Source of the DNA: Algoriphagus litoralis
GTDB taxonomy: Bacteria; Bacteroidota; Bacteroidia; Cytophagales; Cyclobacteriaceae
Assembly: GCF_003259255.1 (NCBI RefSeq)
Contig: NZ_QGOL01000006.1
Location: 186,001-250,000 of the forward strand
Length of the DNA stretch: 64,000 nt
Reading direction: 5' to 3'
The notes under the pieces were generated by a model. It had not been told where the DNA came from. It made no database searches and saw nothing but the letters and a program-made list of their open reading frames with translations. Of this stretch, positions 34,035-42,890 are shown one piece after another; the first letter of the stretch is position 1, and every line of letters begins with the position of its first letter. The position numbers and the translations under genes were made by a program.

Positions 34035-34835
34035 ATGAAACGACTCATTCATATTCTTACGATATTTTCATCTTTATCCTTCCTTTTTTCTTGTGCCGTC
34101 GATCCGGCCGAAATAGAGGCGATGTACAATGCGGGTAAATTTGAGCAGACCATCTCCGAAATTGATAAAAGACTATTTTTTCATGTGACGGATGTCAAAT
34201 TTCTGCACATGAGGGCAAGGTCCTATGAGGAATTGGAGCAGTTTGACAATGCAATTAAGGATTACGAAAGGATCATTTCGATTGATGAAAATTACGCCCA
34301 AGCCTTTGCCGGAATCGGAAAAATCCTTTTCGAACAAGAAAAATACGCTCAGGCAGAATTATATATCCTTAGGGCGTCAACTATAGACCCTGAAAATTTT
34401 GATATACTTTACCTAGCAGGTCGCTGCTTGCTGATGGTTGGAAAGTGGGATAAAGCAGAACGGTTTCTTACTTTGGCTGAGAAACTTGATCCTGATTTCG
34501 CTCAGATTCATTTCTATATGGGCATGGCAAGAGCAAATAGAGGGGAAGTCGAAGGTGCAGCGGTATCCTTTAACTCCTATGTAAACAAAGAGCCCGACAA
34601 TCTTGTGGCTCGATACAATAGGGGTTTTGCGATGATGAGATTAGGGTATATCCCTTATGCCTTGGAGGATTTTGAGTTTATTTTAACCAAAAATCCTAAT
34701 CATATCGAAGCGATGGCAAAGAAAGGAATTTGCTTGGCCAAGATGGGCAATCCTGAGGGATGCAAATTGATTCAGCAGGCAGCAAACCGAGGCAGTGACT
34801 ACGCGCTGAGTCACTTGGATGAGTTATGTAAATGA
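34035..34835 (+). CDS. TPR-repeat lipoprotein (paralogue 1)
   Basis: The 266-residue protein has a lipoprotein signal (lipidated Cys20 in FLFSC) and about six tetratricopeptide repeats spanning residues 26-250 (AQAFAGIGKILFEQEKYAQA, PDNLVARYNRGFAMMRLGY). A short Sel1-like tail follows (GNPEGCKLIQQAA). TPR lipoproteins act as scaffolds in the periplasm or at the outer membrane; the partner is unknown. It is a co-linear paralogue of the next gene, with no insertions or deletions between the two. Confidence 0.85.
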   Translation: MKRLIHILTIFSSLSFLFSCAVDPAEIEAMYNAGKFEQTISEIDKRLFFHVTDVKFLHMRARSYEELEQFDNAIKDYERIISIDENYAQAFAGIGKILFEQEKYAQAELYILRASTIDPENFDILYLAGRCLLMVGKWDKAERFLTLAEKLDPDFAQIHFYMGMARANRGEVEGAAVSFNSYVNKEPDNLVARYNRGFAMMRLGYIPYALEDFEFILTKNPNHIEAMAKKGICLAKMGNPEGCKLIQQAANRGSDYALSHLDELCK

Positions 34836-34865
34836 ATTTTTTTAGGAGTTTAAAGATATCAGTTG

Positions 34866-34882
34866 TTACCCCAAAGGGGTAA
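34866..34882. other. Perfect hairpin between the TPR genes
   Basis: TTACCCC-AAA-GGGGTAA, 31 bases after the first TPR stop. It lacks an immediate T-run, so terminator function is uncertain. The rest of the 284-base gap shows nothing recognisable. Confidence 0.4.
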
Positions 34883-35119
34883 GTCCTTTGATTTTACAGT
34901 TTTTGCCCCAAACTACTTGGCGTCAGCAGGATCGCTCAATACTACGTCAGCTGCAAGGCTTCAGACGAACGTGACCCTGGCCACATAAAAATTAGATAAT
35001 TATTCTGTTTAGTTTCGGCTGCTTTACTTCAAGCATCATTCTCGATGGGATAAAAGTTAAATCATTTAAAATTCCATTTGAGAATTTCTTGATTTCTAAT
35101 TATTTGTTTTTCTTTAGTT

Positions 35120-35920
35120 ATGAAGCGACTCGTTCATTTCTTCACCATATTTTCATCTTTATTTTTAATTTTTTCCTGTACTGCTGACCCTATACAGATA
35201 GAGGCACTATACGAGGCAGGGAAATATGAGGAAGCTATTTCTGCGGTGAACCGAAGGCTTTTTTTCCATGGTACCGACATCAAATCCCTGCATTTGCGAG
35301 CTCGGGCCTATGAGGAATTGGAACAGTACAATGAAGCGATGGAAGATTACGATCGGATTATTTCCATCGATCCCAACTACGCACAGGCGCATGCAGGGAT
35401 CGGTAAGATTCTCTTCAAAAAAGAACACTTCCCCAGTGCAGAGCTGTATATCCTGAAGGCCTCCAGTCTTGACCCGAAAAATTTCGACTATTTATATCTG
35501 GCTGGACGATCCCAATTGATGCTCAAAAACTTCGAACGGGCAGAAATATTTTTCAAACAAGCAGAAAAGTTAAATCCGGACTATTCTCAGGTATATTTCT
35601 ACACAGGCATGGCCCGAGCCAATCGAGGTGATGTAAACGGTGCAGCAGCCTCCTTCAATACCTACATTATGAAAGAGCCCGACAACCTGATTGCACGATA
35701 CAACAGAGGTTTTGCAATGATGAAAATCGGCTACCTACCCTGGGCTTTAGAGGATTTTGATTTTATCCTGACCAAGAACCCAAATCACATTGAAGCATTG
35801 GCAAAAAAAGGGATCTGTATGGCTAAAATGGGCAATCCCGAAGGATGTAAACTGATCCAGGAAGCTGCCAACAAAGGCAGTGACTACGCAATCAGCCACC
35901 TAGAGAAGTTGTGCCGCTGA
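35120..35920 (+). CDS. TPR-repeat lipoprotein (paralogue 2)
   Basis: The 266-residue protein has the same length, lipobox position (Cys20, LIFSC) and repeat layout as the gene just upstream. By eye roughly two thirds of positions are identical, most strongly in the last 80 residues (DNLIARYNRGFAMMKIGY, LTKNPNHIEALAKKGIC). The 20 bases before the ATG also resemble those of paralogue 1, so the duplication included the proximal promoter region. Function is unknown; both copies look intact. Confidence 0.85.
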   Translation: MKRLVHFFTIFSSLFLIFSCTADPIQIEALYEAGKYEEAISAVNRRLFFHGTDIKSLHLRARAYEELEQYNEAMEDYDRIISIDPNYAQAHAGIGKILFKKEHFPSAELYILKASSLDPKNFDYLYLAGRSQLMLKNFERAEIFFKQAEKLNPDYSQVYFYTGMARANRGDVNGAAASFNTYIMKEPDNLIARYNRGFAMMKIGYLPWALEDFDFILTKNPNHIEALAKKGICMAKMGNPEGCKLIQEAANKGSDYAISHLEKLCR

Positions 35921-35930
35921 ACTGGTAAAT

Positions 35931-36815
35931 CTACTCGTTCAACAGCCGCTTCCTCAGCGCTTCTTGATAATTCGGTATTGCATCATCCGAAAGAGCCAGA
36001 AACAGATACGGCTCGATCAATTCCAACTCCATCAAATGAAAAACTCCGTTGATCTCGACCCCGTCGACTCTCCCGTAAAGTGTATTTGGAGCGTAAGTAT
36101 TCATTACTTTTTGACAGGACTCAAGCATTTCCGGTGTAGGAGTGATGACCTGAATCGTCCCTCCAAAGTAATGTTGCACTCGAAAATCAGATTTTGCTGG
36201 GGTTTTGAGTACAGCATGCGAAAATCTCCCATTGAAAAACAAGAGCGAATACTCACCTACTTCAGCTACCTCGGGAATAAATGGCTGAACTAAGAAATCT
36301 TCCTCTTGAAGGAGATCTTTCAGTTTTTGAGAATAATTATCCCATTCTGACAGCTTAATTTTCAAGGTATTTTTAGCTCCGCCGCTGACCAGAGGCTTTA
36401 TTACAATGGTATCAGACTGGATTTTTTCTCGGATCAAATCGAGCTCAGGTGCCGACTCAGCTTCCAAAATCAAGCCTGAGATCACCGGAAATCCTCTCTG
36501 CTCTATTTCCAGCAGATATTCTTTGGAAGAATTCCATTTGATCGTCTCCAAATCGTTCCAAACAGGAATTTTTAGGGCTTTCATTCGTTCGATCCAATCC
36601 AGAAACTCAGGATAGTAATCGAAATAATCCCAGACTGATTTAATCAACAGGCAGGTAAACTTCTCCCATTCCACATCCGGATCGGACCAAATCACGATTT
36701 CATGTGAGATTCCTAACTCACCCAAAACTTCTGACAGAATTCTATCTTCATCTACCGTGTCGGTATCATAGGCCCCGATAGAAAAATAACTGACAATGGC
36801 TATTTGGTGGGTCAT
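35931..36815 (-). CDS. ATP-grasp ligase-like protein
   Basis: This 294-residue soluble protein resembles the RimK/glutathione-synthetase-type ATP-grasp group. An N-terminal Rossmann-like half (IAIVSYFSIGAYD, LLIKSVWDYF) is followed by an ATP-binding domain with IVIKPLVSGG and late metal-site residues in RVDGV and LMELELIEPYLFL. Members ligate amino acids or small carboxylates to amines; similar stand-alone genes in many genomes have no known substrate. It reads away from the glycosyltransferase and converges on the second TPR gene, with 10 bases between the stops. Confidence 0.8.
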   Translation of the reverse strand: MTHQIAIVSYFSIGAYDTDTVDEDRILSEVLGELGISHEIVIWSDPDVEWEKFTCLLIKSVWDYFDYYPEFLDWIERMKALKIPVWNDLETIKWNSSKEYLLEIEQRGFPVISGLILEAESAPELDLIREKIQSDTIVIKPLVSGGAKNTLKIKLSEWDNYSQKLKDLLQEEDFLVQPFIPEVAEVGEYSLLFFNGRFSHAVLKTPAKSDFRVQHYFGGTIQVITPTPEMLESCQKVMNTYAPNTLYGRVDGVEINGVFHLMELELIEPYLFLALSDDAIPNYQEALRKRLLNE

Positions 36816-36888
36816 ACGCTTTTTATTTCAAAACTAGCTTTTAAGCAACTTTCACGCTGACCATTCTTCAAAAATCCATGCGAAATCT

Positions 36889-36896
36889 TACTTTTG
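36889..36896 (+). promoter_or_regulatory. Candidate -7 element for the glycosyltransferase gene
   Basis: TACTTTTG matches TAnnTTTG 15 bases before the ATG at 36912. No TTG is found at the expected -33 distance. Confidence 0.4.
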
Positions 36897-36911
36897 ACCT
36901 TTGATAGCACT

Positions 36912-37664
36912 ATGAACCACCGAAAACTCGTCATCATCCCCACCTTCAATGAACTGGAGAACATCAAAGAAATGGTTCTGACAGTCATGGGATTGGAGGG
37001 AGATTTTGAATTGCTGATCATCGATGATGGTTCACCGGACGGTACTGCAGAAGTAGTCAAATCGCTACAAACCTCCTATCCTGACCGTCTCCACCTCGTA
37101 GAGCGACAAGGCAAACTTGGCTTGGGAACTGCCTACATCAGAGGGTTCAAATGGGCCTTGGAGCGATCCTATGACTTCATTTTTGAAATGGATTGTGATT
37201 TTTCACATGATCCCAAAGATCTGATTCGTCTGTATGAAGCAGTAAAAGACAGAAGCCATGACCTTGCAATAGGATCCCGATACATCACCGGTGTAAACGT
37301 GGTCAACTGGCCAATGGGGCGTGTTCTAATGTCATATTTTGCAAGTGTATATGTCAAGTTCATTACGGGACTTCCCATTAAAGATGCCACAGCAGGATTC
37401 AAGTGCTATCATCGAAGCGTACTTGAGGGAATTAAACTGGACGAAGTACGATTTATTGGCTATGCGTTCCAGATTGAAATGAAATTCACGACCTGGAAGC
37501 TCGGGTTCAAAATCACCGAAGTACCGATCATCTTCACAGACCGTACCAAAGGCACTTCAAAAATGAGTCGAGGAATCTTTAAAGAAGCTGTACTGGGAGT
37601 AATTTGGATGAAAATCAAAAGTATTTTATCGCCCTACAAGCTCAATCAAACCGAATCGATTTGA
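36912..37664 (+). CDS. Polyprenol monophosphomannose synthase-like glycosyltransferase (GT2)
   Basis: This 250-residue family 2 glycosyltransferase resembles dolichol-phosphate mannosyltransferase. Motifs are IIPTFNELENI, the nucleotide-binding DDGSPDGT, LGLGTAYIRGFKWA, FEMDCDFSHDP and a late RTKGTSKMSRGI. It transfers a sugar (mannose or glucose) from GDP/UDP to a polyprenyl phosphate at the inner membrane, feeding later envelope glycosylation. The ATG at 36912 was chosen over an in-frame TTG 18 bases earlier. Its end overlaps the convergent permease gene by 23 bases. Confidence 0.88.
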   Translation: MNHRKLVIIPTFNELENIKEMVLTVMGLEGDFELLIIDDGSPDGTAEVVKSLQTSYPDRLHLVERQGKLGLGTAYIRGFKWALERSYDFIFEMDCDFSHDPKDLIRLYEAVKDRSHDLAIGSRYITGVNVVNWPMGRVLMSYFASVYVKFITGLPIKDATAGFKCYHRSVLEGIKLDEVRFIGYAFQIEMKFTTWKLGFKITEVPIIFTDRTKGTSKMSRGIFKEAVLGVIWMKIKSILSPYKLNQTESI

Positions 37665-38880
37665 TTGGATCTACCTTAGAGATCACCAATACCGGAATCC
37701 AAAGCACCAAAGCTGTCAACAACGCAATTCCTGCATTGAGCCAGATAAATACTGGCCAATTCCAGTCAATCGGCACATAGCTCATGTAATAACTGGCTGC
37801 ATCCAGAGGTACAAGTCTAAACTGGTCTTGCAAAAAACCGATTCCCAGTCCGATCAAATTGCCAATCAATAGACCTCTACCCAAGATTTTCATTCCATTC
37901 CAAAAGAAAATACGACGCACATGCATATTTCTCGCTCCCAGTGCCTTGAGCAAACCAATCATTTGGGTTCGTTCCATAATTAGGATAAAAAGTATCGCTC
38001 CCATGTTGAAAATCGCTACAAAACCAATCAGAGAAATAAACACGACCACATTGGTATCCAATAACCTCAACCAATCAAATATTTCCAAGAAACGATCCTG
38101 ACTATCAATCAACTTCAGATCGAGGTCCATTTCCTCTTCAATTAAAGGAAAGTATTCGTCCGTCTTTTTCGGATTATCAACAAAAACCTCCAGTCCTCCA
38201 ACCTGCTCAGCCGTCCAGCCATTCAGATTTCGGATAGTCTGCAGTTCGCCGATCACGATTTTCTCATCAAAGTTTTCGAGATACGTCTCAAAAATCCCCA
38301 CAACTTCTACTCTTCTGAATCGGGGAGGATCCTGGACAAAATACAAGGTGACTTTATCCCCAACATTTAGAAGCAATTTATTTGCGATGAACTTACTTAG
38401 TAAAATTTCATTACTCGTGCCTGAGTCAGGCAAATGAAGCATCCTGCCATCTGTGAGATAATTTGCAAAAGCCAGTGTGTCAAAATCTCTTCCGACACCT
38501 TTCATCAAGATCCCTTCCACCTCTTCTTCCCCTTTGAGCAAGGCAGCTTTGTGTGCAATAGATTGGATTCGGGTGATGAATGGCAGGTTTTTTGAGTTTT
38601 GAACAAACTCAGAGTTAAGTGAAAATGGCGCTTCCTCAAAGGCATTGCTCATCTGAAAGCGCTGTACCTGAAAGTGCCCAGTAAACCCGAATACACGTTC
38701 TGAAACCGTATTTTGAAAACCTCCCAACACCATGATGGCCAGGATAGAAACGCCAAGCCCCAAGGCCAGACTTCCCACGGCAATTCGGTGAATAGTTCCC
38801 GAAAAACCTCCGGCCTGTCTGAAACTGATTCTTTTGGCGATGAAATAGGAAAGGTTCAAAAAGGAGCTTTTTTGGTTCAA
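37642..38880 (-). CDS. ABC transporter permease, FtsX/LolC-LolE type
   Basis: This 412-residue inner-membrane protein has the LolC/E layout: one helix near residues 35-60 (GSLALGLGVSILAIMVLGGF), a large periplasmic domain (about 60-270) and three C-terminal helices with the FtsX signature. Such permeases extract lipoproteins from the inner membrane for transfer to LolA. The ATPase partner is not adjacent. The start is at 38880 (MNQKSSFLNLSYFIAKRIS). A heptameric repeat lies in the gap to divergent namZ. Confidence 0.88.
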   Translation of the reverse strand: MNQKSSFLNLSYFIAKRISFRQAGGFSGTIHRIAVGSLALGLGVSILAIMVLGGFQNTVSERVFGFTGHFQVQRFQMSNAFEEAPFSLNSEFVQNSKNLPFITRIQSIAHKAALLKGEEEVEGILMKGVGRDFDTLAFANYLTDGRMLHLPDSGTSNEILLSKFIANKLLLNVGDKVTLYFVQDPPRFRRVEVVGIFETYLENFDEKIVIGELQTIRNLNGWTAEQVGGLEVFVDNPKKTDEYFPLIEEEMDLDLKLIDSQDRFLEIFDWLRLLDTNVVVFISLIGFVAIFNMGAILFILIMERTQMIGLLKALGARNMHVRRIFFWNGMKILGRGLLIGNLIGLGIGFLQDQFRLVPLDAASYYMSYVPIDWNWPVFIWLNAGIALLTALVLWIPVLVISKVDPIKSIRFD

Positions 38881-38932
38881 AACTTGGTAAATGATTTCGA
38901 AATACTAAGCGGATTTTCTTGGATTGGCCGCC

Positions 38933-38967
38933 GACGGTGGACGGTCAACTGTCGACGGTGGACGATT
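38933..38967. repeat. 7-base-period repeat, five GC-rich units
   Basis: GACGGTG, GACGGTC, AACTGTC, GACGGTG, GACGATT run in one phase in the divergent gap between the permease and the NamZ-like gene. A 12-base word, CGACGGTGGACG, occurs twice exactly 21 bases apart (38932 and 38953). Confidence 0.75.
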
Positions 38968-39052
38968 ATCCGCCGTACTTCAATCATTCCTGAATCTGCT
39001 AGCAAAGGACCGGATAATCCTTTTAATTTGTTCAAAATCCCCGCAAAATAGC

Positions 39053-40234
39053 ATGAAGCAAACGAAAAATTCATTCCTGATCTACTTTTTGGCTTTTTCT
39101 CTCAGCCTTTTCCATGTCTTATCGGTATCAGCCCAAGGGCCGATTCTCACAGGCGCAGAACAATCCGATCTTTATATGCCACTGCTCCAGGGTAAAAGAG
39201 TTGGCTTTGTAGGAAATCAAACCAGCATCATGCCTCAATCTGCCAACAAGCATGTGGTGGATTTTCTATTGGAAAAAGGAGTTCAAGTCAAAAAAGTATT
39301 TGTACCTGAGCACGGATTCCGTGGTACAGCAGATGCCGGGGAGAAAGTGGACAATAGCATCGACCAAAAAACCGGATTGCCGATCGTTTCGCTTTATGGA
39401 AACAACAAGAAACCTTCAGCCGCTCAGATCACAGATTTGGATGTGGTGATTTTTGACCTTCAGGATGTGGGAACACGCTTTTTCACCTACATCAGCACGA
39501 TGCATTATGTCATGGAAGCCTGTGCCGAGCAGGGAAAAAAGATCATCATATTCGATCGACCAAACCCAAATGGAGGCTACATCGATGGTCCGATGCTCAA
39601 ACCCGGATTTGAATCCTTTGTAGGCATGCACAATATTCCGATTGTACATGGTTTATCCGTAGGGGAACTAGCCAAGATGATCAATGGAGAAAAATGGCTG
39701 AAAGGTGGAATTACTGCAGACCTTGAAGTGATTCCAGTTGCCAACTGGAATCGCAAAATGGCCTACAGTCTACCTGTAAAACCTTCCCCAAATCTTCCGA
39801 CGGATCTAGCCATTAAGCTCTACCCGAGCACCTGCCTTTTCGAAGGAACAGTGGTTTCATTGGGTCGAGGCACCTATTTTCCTTTTCAGGTGTATGGCTA
39901 TCCGGATCCCAAATTTGGTGAATTCCAGTTCACTCCGGTTAGTATTGACGGGATGTCCAAAACGCCTCCGCTACAGGACAAGCTTTGCTATGGCCGTGAT
40001 TTGCGTGGTGAATCGCTGGATCATCAGTTTACCTTGGCGTACCTCCTCGATGCTTACACTAAATCAGGCATGAAAGAGAAGTTTTTCAACAATTACTTCA
40101 ATACCCTAGTCGGAACAGACGAATTGAAAAAGCAGATTCTGGCAGGAAAAACTGAGGCGGAAATTCGGGAAAGCTGGAAAGCAGGACTTGAGGAGTATAA
40201 AGCGAAGAGGGATAAATATTTGATTTATAATTAA
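39053..40234 (+). CDS. namZ: DUF1343 protein, exo-beta-N-acetylmuramidase NamZ-like
   Basis: This 393-residue exported protein (signal peptide ending SVSAQ) is of the DUF1343 family, whose member NamZ removes N-acetylmuramic acid from peptidoglycan fragments. Segments seen are LLQGKRVGFVGNQTS, VFVPEHGFRG, VIFDLQDVGTRFFTY, IIFDRPNPNGG, MHNIPIVHGLS and SPNLPT. I used the ATG at 39053 that begins the signal peptide; a 43-codon upstream extension is unlikely and runs through the heptameric repeat. It probably takes part in cell-wall recycling. A heptameric repeat begins at its stop codon. Confidence 0.85.
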   Translation: MKQTKNSFLIYFLAFSLSLFHVLSVSAQGPILTGAEQSDLYMPLLQGKRVGFVGNQTSIMPQSANKHVVDFLLEKGVQVKKVFVPEHGFRGTADAGEKVDNSIDQKTGLPIVSLYGNNKKPSAAQITDLDVVIFDLQDVGTRFFTYISTMHYVMEACAEQGKKIIIFDRPNPNGGYIDGPMLKPGFESFVGMHNIPIVHGLSVGELAKMINGEKWLKGGITADLEVIPVANWNRKMAYSLPVKPSPNLPTDLAIKLYPSTCLFEGTVVSLGRGTYFPFQVYGYPDPKFGEFQFTPVSIDGMSKTPPLQDKLCYGRDLRGESLDHQFTLAYLLDAYTKSGMKEKFFNNYFNTLVGTDELKKQILAGKTEAEIRESWKAGLEEYKAKRDKYLIYN

Positions 40235-40261
40235 TTTGAGATTTGAAATTTGAGATTAGTC
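40234..40261. repeat. 7-base-period repeat directly after the namZ stop codon
   Basis: ATTTGAG, ATTTGAA, ATTTGAG, ATTAGTC begin on the last base of the TAA. The phase can be followed weakly to the Fic gene start at 40291. It marks the left edge of the variable patch 40291-42813. Confidence 0.7.
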
Positions 40262-40290
40262 TCTCCAAATACAAATCCCAGATTCTTCCA

Positions 40291-41175
40291 ATGAAAGATC
40301 CCCAAAAAATATCCATTCGATTTTTTGACGACCGGGAAGTTCGTGCGCTTTGGGATGAGACGAATTCCAAATGGTGGTTTTCGGTGTTGGATATCATTGC
40401 AGTGCTTACCAATCAAGATGACTATAGCAAAACGCGCAACTATTGGAAATACCTGAAATCCAAACTCAAGAAAGAAGGAAGTCAGTTGGTTAGTACCACT
40501 ACCCAACTGAAATTAACCGCTGCAGATGGAAAAAAATACAGGTCGGATATGCTTGACTACGAAGGCATTATTGCTTTGGGAAAAACTTTTCCCGGCACAA
40601 AAGCCAACCGATTTATCGAATGGTTCACATATAGCGACGAAACCATAGATGGAAAGAGCAAAACAAAAGCTTATGCACTTTTCGGCAGTTCTCTTATCGA
40701 TGGCATCGAAGTCGGCACCACCAAAGGCTTGCAGCAAATCCATTCCTATTTGTTTGGAGGACTATATGACTTTGCTGGACAGATCAGACAGAAAAATATT
40801 TCTAAGGGAGGATTCCAGTTTGCAATGGTTCAGTTTCTTGAGGCTGCACTAATTGAAATAGACCAAATGCCGGAAAATACTTTGGAAGAAATCATCGACA
40901 AATACGTTGAAATGAACGTTGCTCATCCTTTTATGGAAGGTAATGGTAGAAGTGCTCGTATTTGGCTGGACTTGATTTTGAAAAAACGACTAAAAAAATG
41001 TGTGGATTGGAGTAAAATCGGCAAAACAGCATATATGAACGCTATGGTGAAAAGTCCCGTTGATTCCAGCCAATTAAAAAAGTTACTGGAAAACGCCCTA
41101 ACCGATCAGATTGACAGCAGAGAGATGTATATGAAAGGAATTGATTACTCATACTACTATGAGGAAATTGATTAA
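40291..41175 (+). CDS. Bro-N / Fic domain fusion protein
   Basis: This 294-residue protein joins an N-terminal Bro-N/DinD-like domain (about residues 5-110: [28 protein letters not shown]) to a C-terminal Fic domain. The Fic core has [20 protein letters not shown] and the complete active-site loop [12 protein letters not shown] (residues 212-223, catalytic His212). An intact loop predicts AMP- or phosphate-transfer to a protein hydroxyl. No clear inhibitory [S/T]xxxE[G/N] helix was seen, and no small antitoxin gene is adjacent. Bro-N domains are common in phage antirepressors, so a mobile-element origin is likely. The start at 40291 begins the Bro-N fold. Confidence 0.82.
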   Translation: MKDPQKISIRFFDDREVRALWDETNSKWWFSVLDIIAVLTNQDDYSKTRNYWKYLKSKLKKEGSQLVSTTTQLKLTAADGKKYRSDMLDYEGIIALGKTFPGTKANRFIEWFTYSDETIDGKSKTKAYALFGSSLIDGIEVGTTKGLQQIHSYLFGGLYDFAGQIRQKNISKGGFQFAMVQFLEAALIEIDQMPENTLEEIIDKYVEMNVAHPFMEGNGRSARIWLDLILKKRLKKCVDWSKIGKTAYMNAMVKSPVDSSQLKKLLENALTDQIDSREMYMKGIDYSYYYEEID

Positions 41176-41249
41176 GTATCTTCCAGAGGCAATAAAAACC
41201 CCGTGAATCGTTGAATCCGTTCGATAAGGATCTTGAAAATCAAAAAAAT

Positions 41250-41939
41250 ATGATAAGAATTTTCCTTTGGCTAATCTTTTTAGGCAGTTGCAGGGGCAAA
41301 AACTCTGATTTTTCTGCGAAATTGTTTCCCTTAAAAGGAGAAAATACTTTTTTGACAAATCTTGATTCAGTAAAAACAGTTGGCGATTTAACTGAGCTAT
41401 ATTGTCAAGTGCTGAATGAAAAGGAAAAGGGTTGTCTAACCTTGCCTTATAATTTTAAGAAAAGAAAATTTGATCCTCAAGCTAATACGGGAATCCAAGT
41501 TTTTGGCCACCCAATGTATTGCACTGCTATTGCAGGGTGGCGGAGAACTCTTTATTTCAGTATGCAAGACGGGAGGTGGATGTATGAGTCCAGATCATGG
41601 TCCAAGTCAGAATATTTGAAAAGTGACTTGGACAGTCTAATTAAACTAAACATTCTTAATTATGCGCATGACCCAGCCTTATCCGACAATCCTCATGAAG
41701 CAATTTTTGAAATTGCATTATATCCTGAAAAAGAACTGATAGTGTTAGAAGATTTTATTGGGAAATTAGCAGCAGGATATCAAAAATTTCTGACAGAACA
41801 AATATCCGAATCATTACCGCTAGATTCATTACAAGAAAAATATCCCCTCCTTATCATGATAAGTGAAATTCACGATTTTCCACCAGTTCCACCTAATTCA
41901 ATATTACCAACAGATTCATTATTTGAGATCGATTTTTAA
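41250..41939 (+). CDS. Uncharacterised lipoprotein
   Basis: I do not recognise this 229-residue protein. It begins with a lipoprotein signal (FLWLIFLGSC, Cys14), followed by an Asn/Lys/Asp-rich body with aromatic patches (GWRRTLYFSMQDGRWMYESR) and an acidic, proline-containing C-terminus (DFPPVPPNSILPTDS). The start at 41250 was chosen for the signal; an earlier in-frame TTG is unlikely. Codon use is AT-rich, like the neighbouring broken gene, which suggests recent acquisition of the patch. Confidence 0.55.
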   Translation: MIRIFLWLIFLGSCRGKNSDFSAKLFPLKGENTFLTNLDSVKTVGDLTELYCQVLNEKEKGCLTLPYNFKKRKFDPQANTGIQVFGHPMYCTAIAGWRRTLYFSMQDGRWMYESRSWSKSEYLKSDLDSLIKLNILNYAHDPALSDNPHEAIFEIALYPEKELIVLEDFIGKLAAGYQKFLTEQISESLPLDSLQEKYPLLIMISEIHDFPPVPPNSILPTDSLFEIDF

Positions 41940-42030
41940 TGTCGACCTCGCTTTGCAAAAAGATTTAATTTCAATAAGCCTAAGTATTTAATTGGATAAG
42001 AAGTTGTAATCCCATTTAATAAATTCTATA

Positions 42031-42813
42031 GTGAAACACATTTTTATAGCATTTTTATCTATCATATTTTTATCTACAGCTTTAGGCCAAGAAATAGAAA
42101 AAATTACTTTTTCATCGAAAGGCTTTGAGGAACCTCCCACAAAACAACGTAAACCTGAGTTGAAAGTTGAATACATTAAAGCGGAATTAGGCAATTACAT
42201 TGCAAAACATTACTTCATAGACAAGAAGAGAAAAAAACTTAAAGATCCAATTTCAATCGAAAAAGAAAGAATATCTCAATTTGAAGAATGGAAGATTCAA
42301 AAAAACAATGAGTTTAAATCGTCAGATTTAGGAATTGATCAGAACTTAATCAGAAATAAAGCAGAAGAAAAGGACGTCAAATTGAATTTTCCAATTCCAG
42401 ACAAAGTCCTTATTCGAATTGACTCATTTAATTTTTGCTAGAATTGGAAAATGATTAAATCCTTTTCAACAGGAGGATACAAACTCAGCGTTAAAATAAC
42501 TTATCAAACAGGTACGAGTAATTATTTTGAATTTGGGTCGAATGATCTCGGTATGGGGCGACTTGATTTGAAAGGATTCATTTACTCCTATCAATTATTA
42601 ACTGAAAGGATACCTGATCAAGTTTATCAATATGGCTTTTTCACAAAAGATAGCTTCGAAGACATAATTTTATACTATGTGAAAACTATTGAATGTGAAG
42701 GGTTTTATTATAATGAATTTACAGATAGAAATCCTAAAAGAACTCCTGCAGAAAATAGAATGAGGAAAGGGTGGGATTTCTTAGAATACATGAAAATGAG
42801 AGCTAAAGAATAG
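42031..42813 (+). pseudogene. Exported protein gene interrupted by one in-frame TAG
   Basis: A frame opening at GTG 42031 with a signal peptide (FLSTALGQ) runs 136 codons to TAG 42439-42441. The very next codons stay open in the same frame to 42813 (AAT TGG AAA ATG, then 120 codons). The two halves are co-linear and in phase, so this is most simply one gene of about 260 codons broken by a single nonsense change. Separate translation of the downstream part from ATG 42451 is possible. No family was recognised; the second half has FEFGSNDLGMGRLDLKG and a charged C-terminus. Confidence 0.6.
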
Positions 42814-42834
42814 CAACTTCTGAGAATTCCTATT

Positions 42835-42890
42835 CTCAAATCCCAAATTTTAAATATTGAATAAAGAACATCGAATGTCGAATAACGAAG
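42835..42890. repeat. 7-base-period repeat, eight units, overlapping the fmt start
   Basis: CTCAAAT, CCCAAAT, TTTAAAT, ATTGAAT, AAAGAAC, ATCGAAT, GTCGAAT, AACGAAG: eight heptamers in unbroken phase with core position pattern nnnRAAy. The fmt ATG (42875) lies inside. It forms the right edge of the variable patch. Confidence 0.8.

Noticed and set aside
38924..39052. Upstream extension of the NamZ-like gene
   Set aside because: These 43 codons run through the heptameric repeat and precede a clear signal peptide; translation from 39053 is far more likely.
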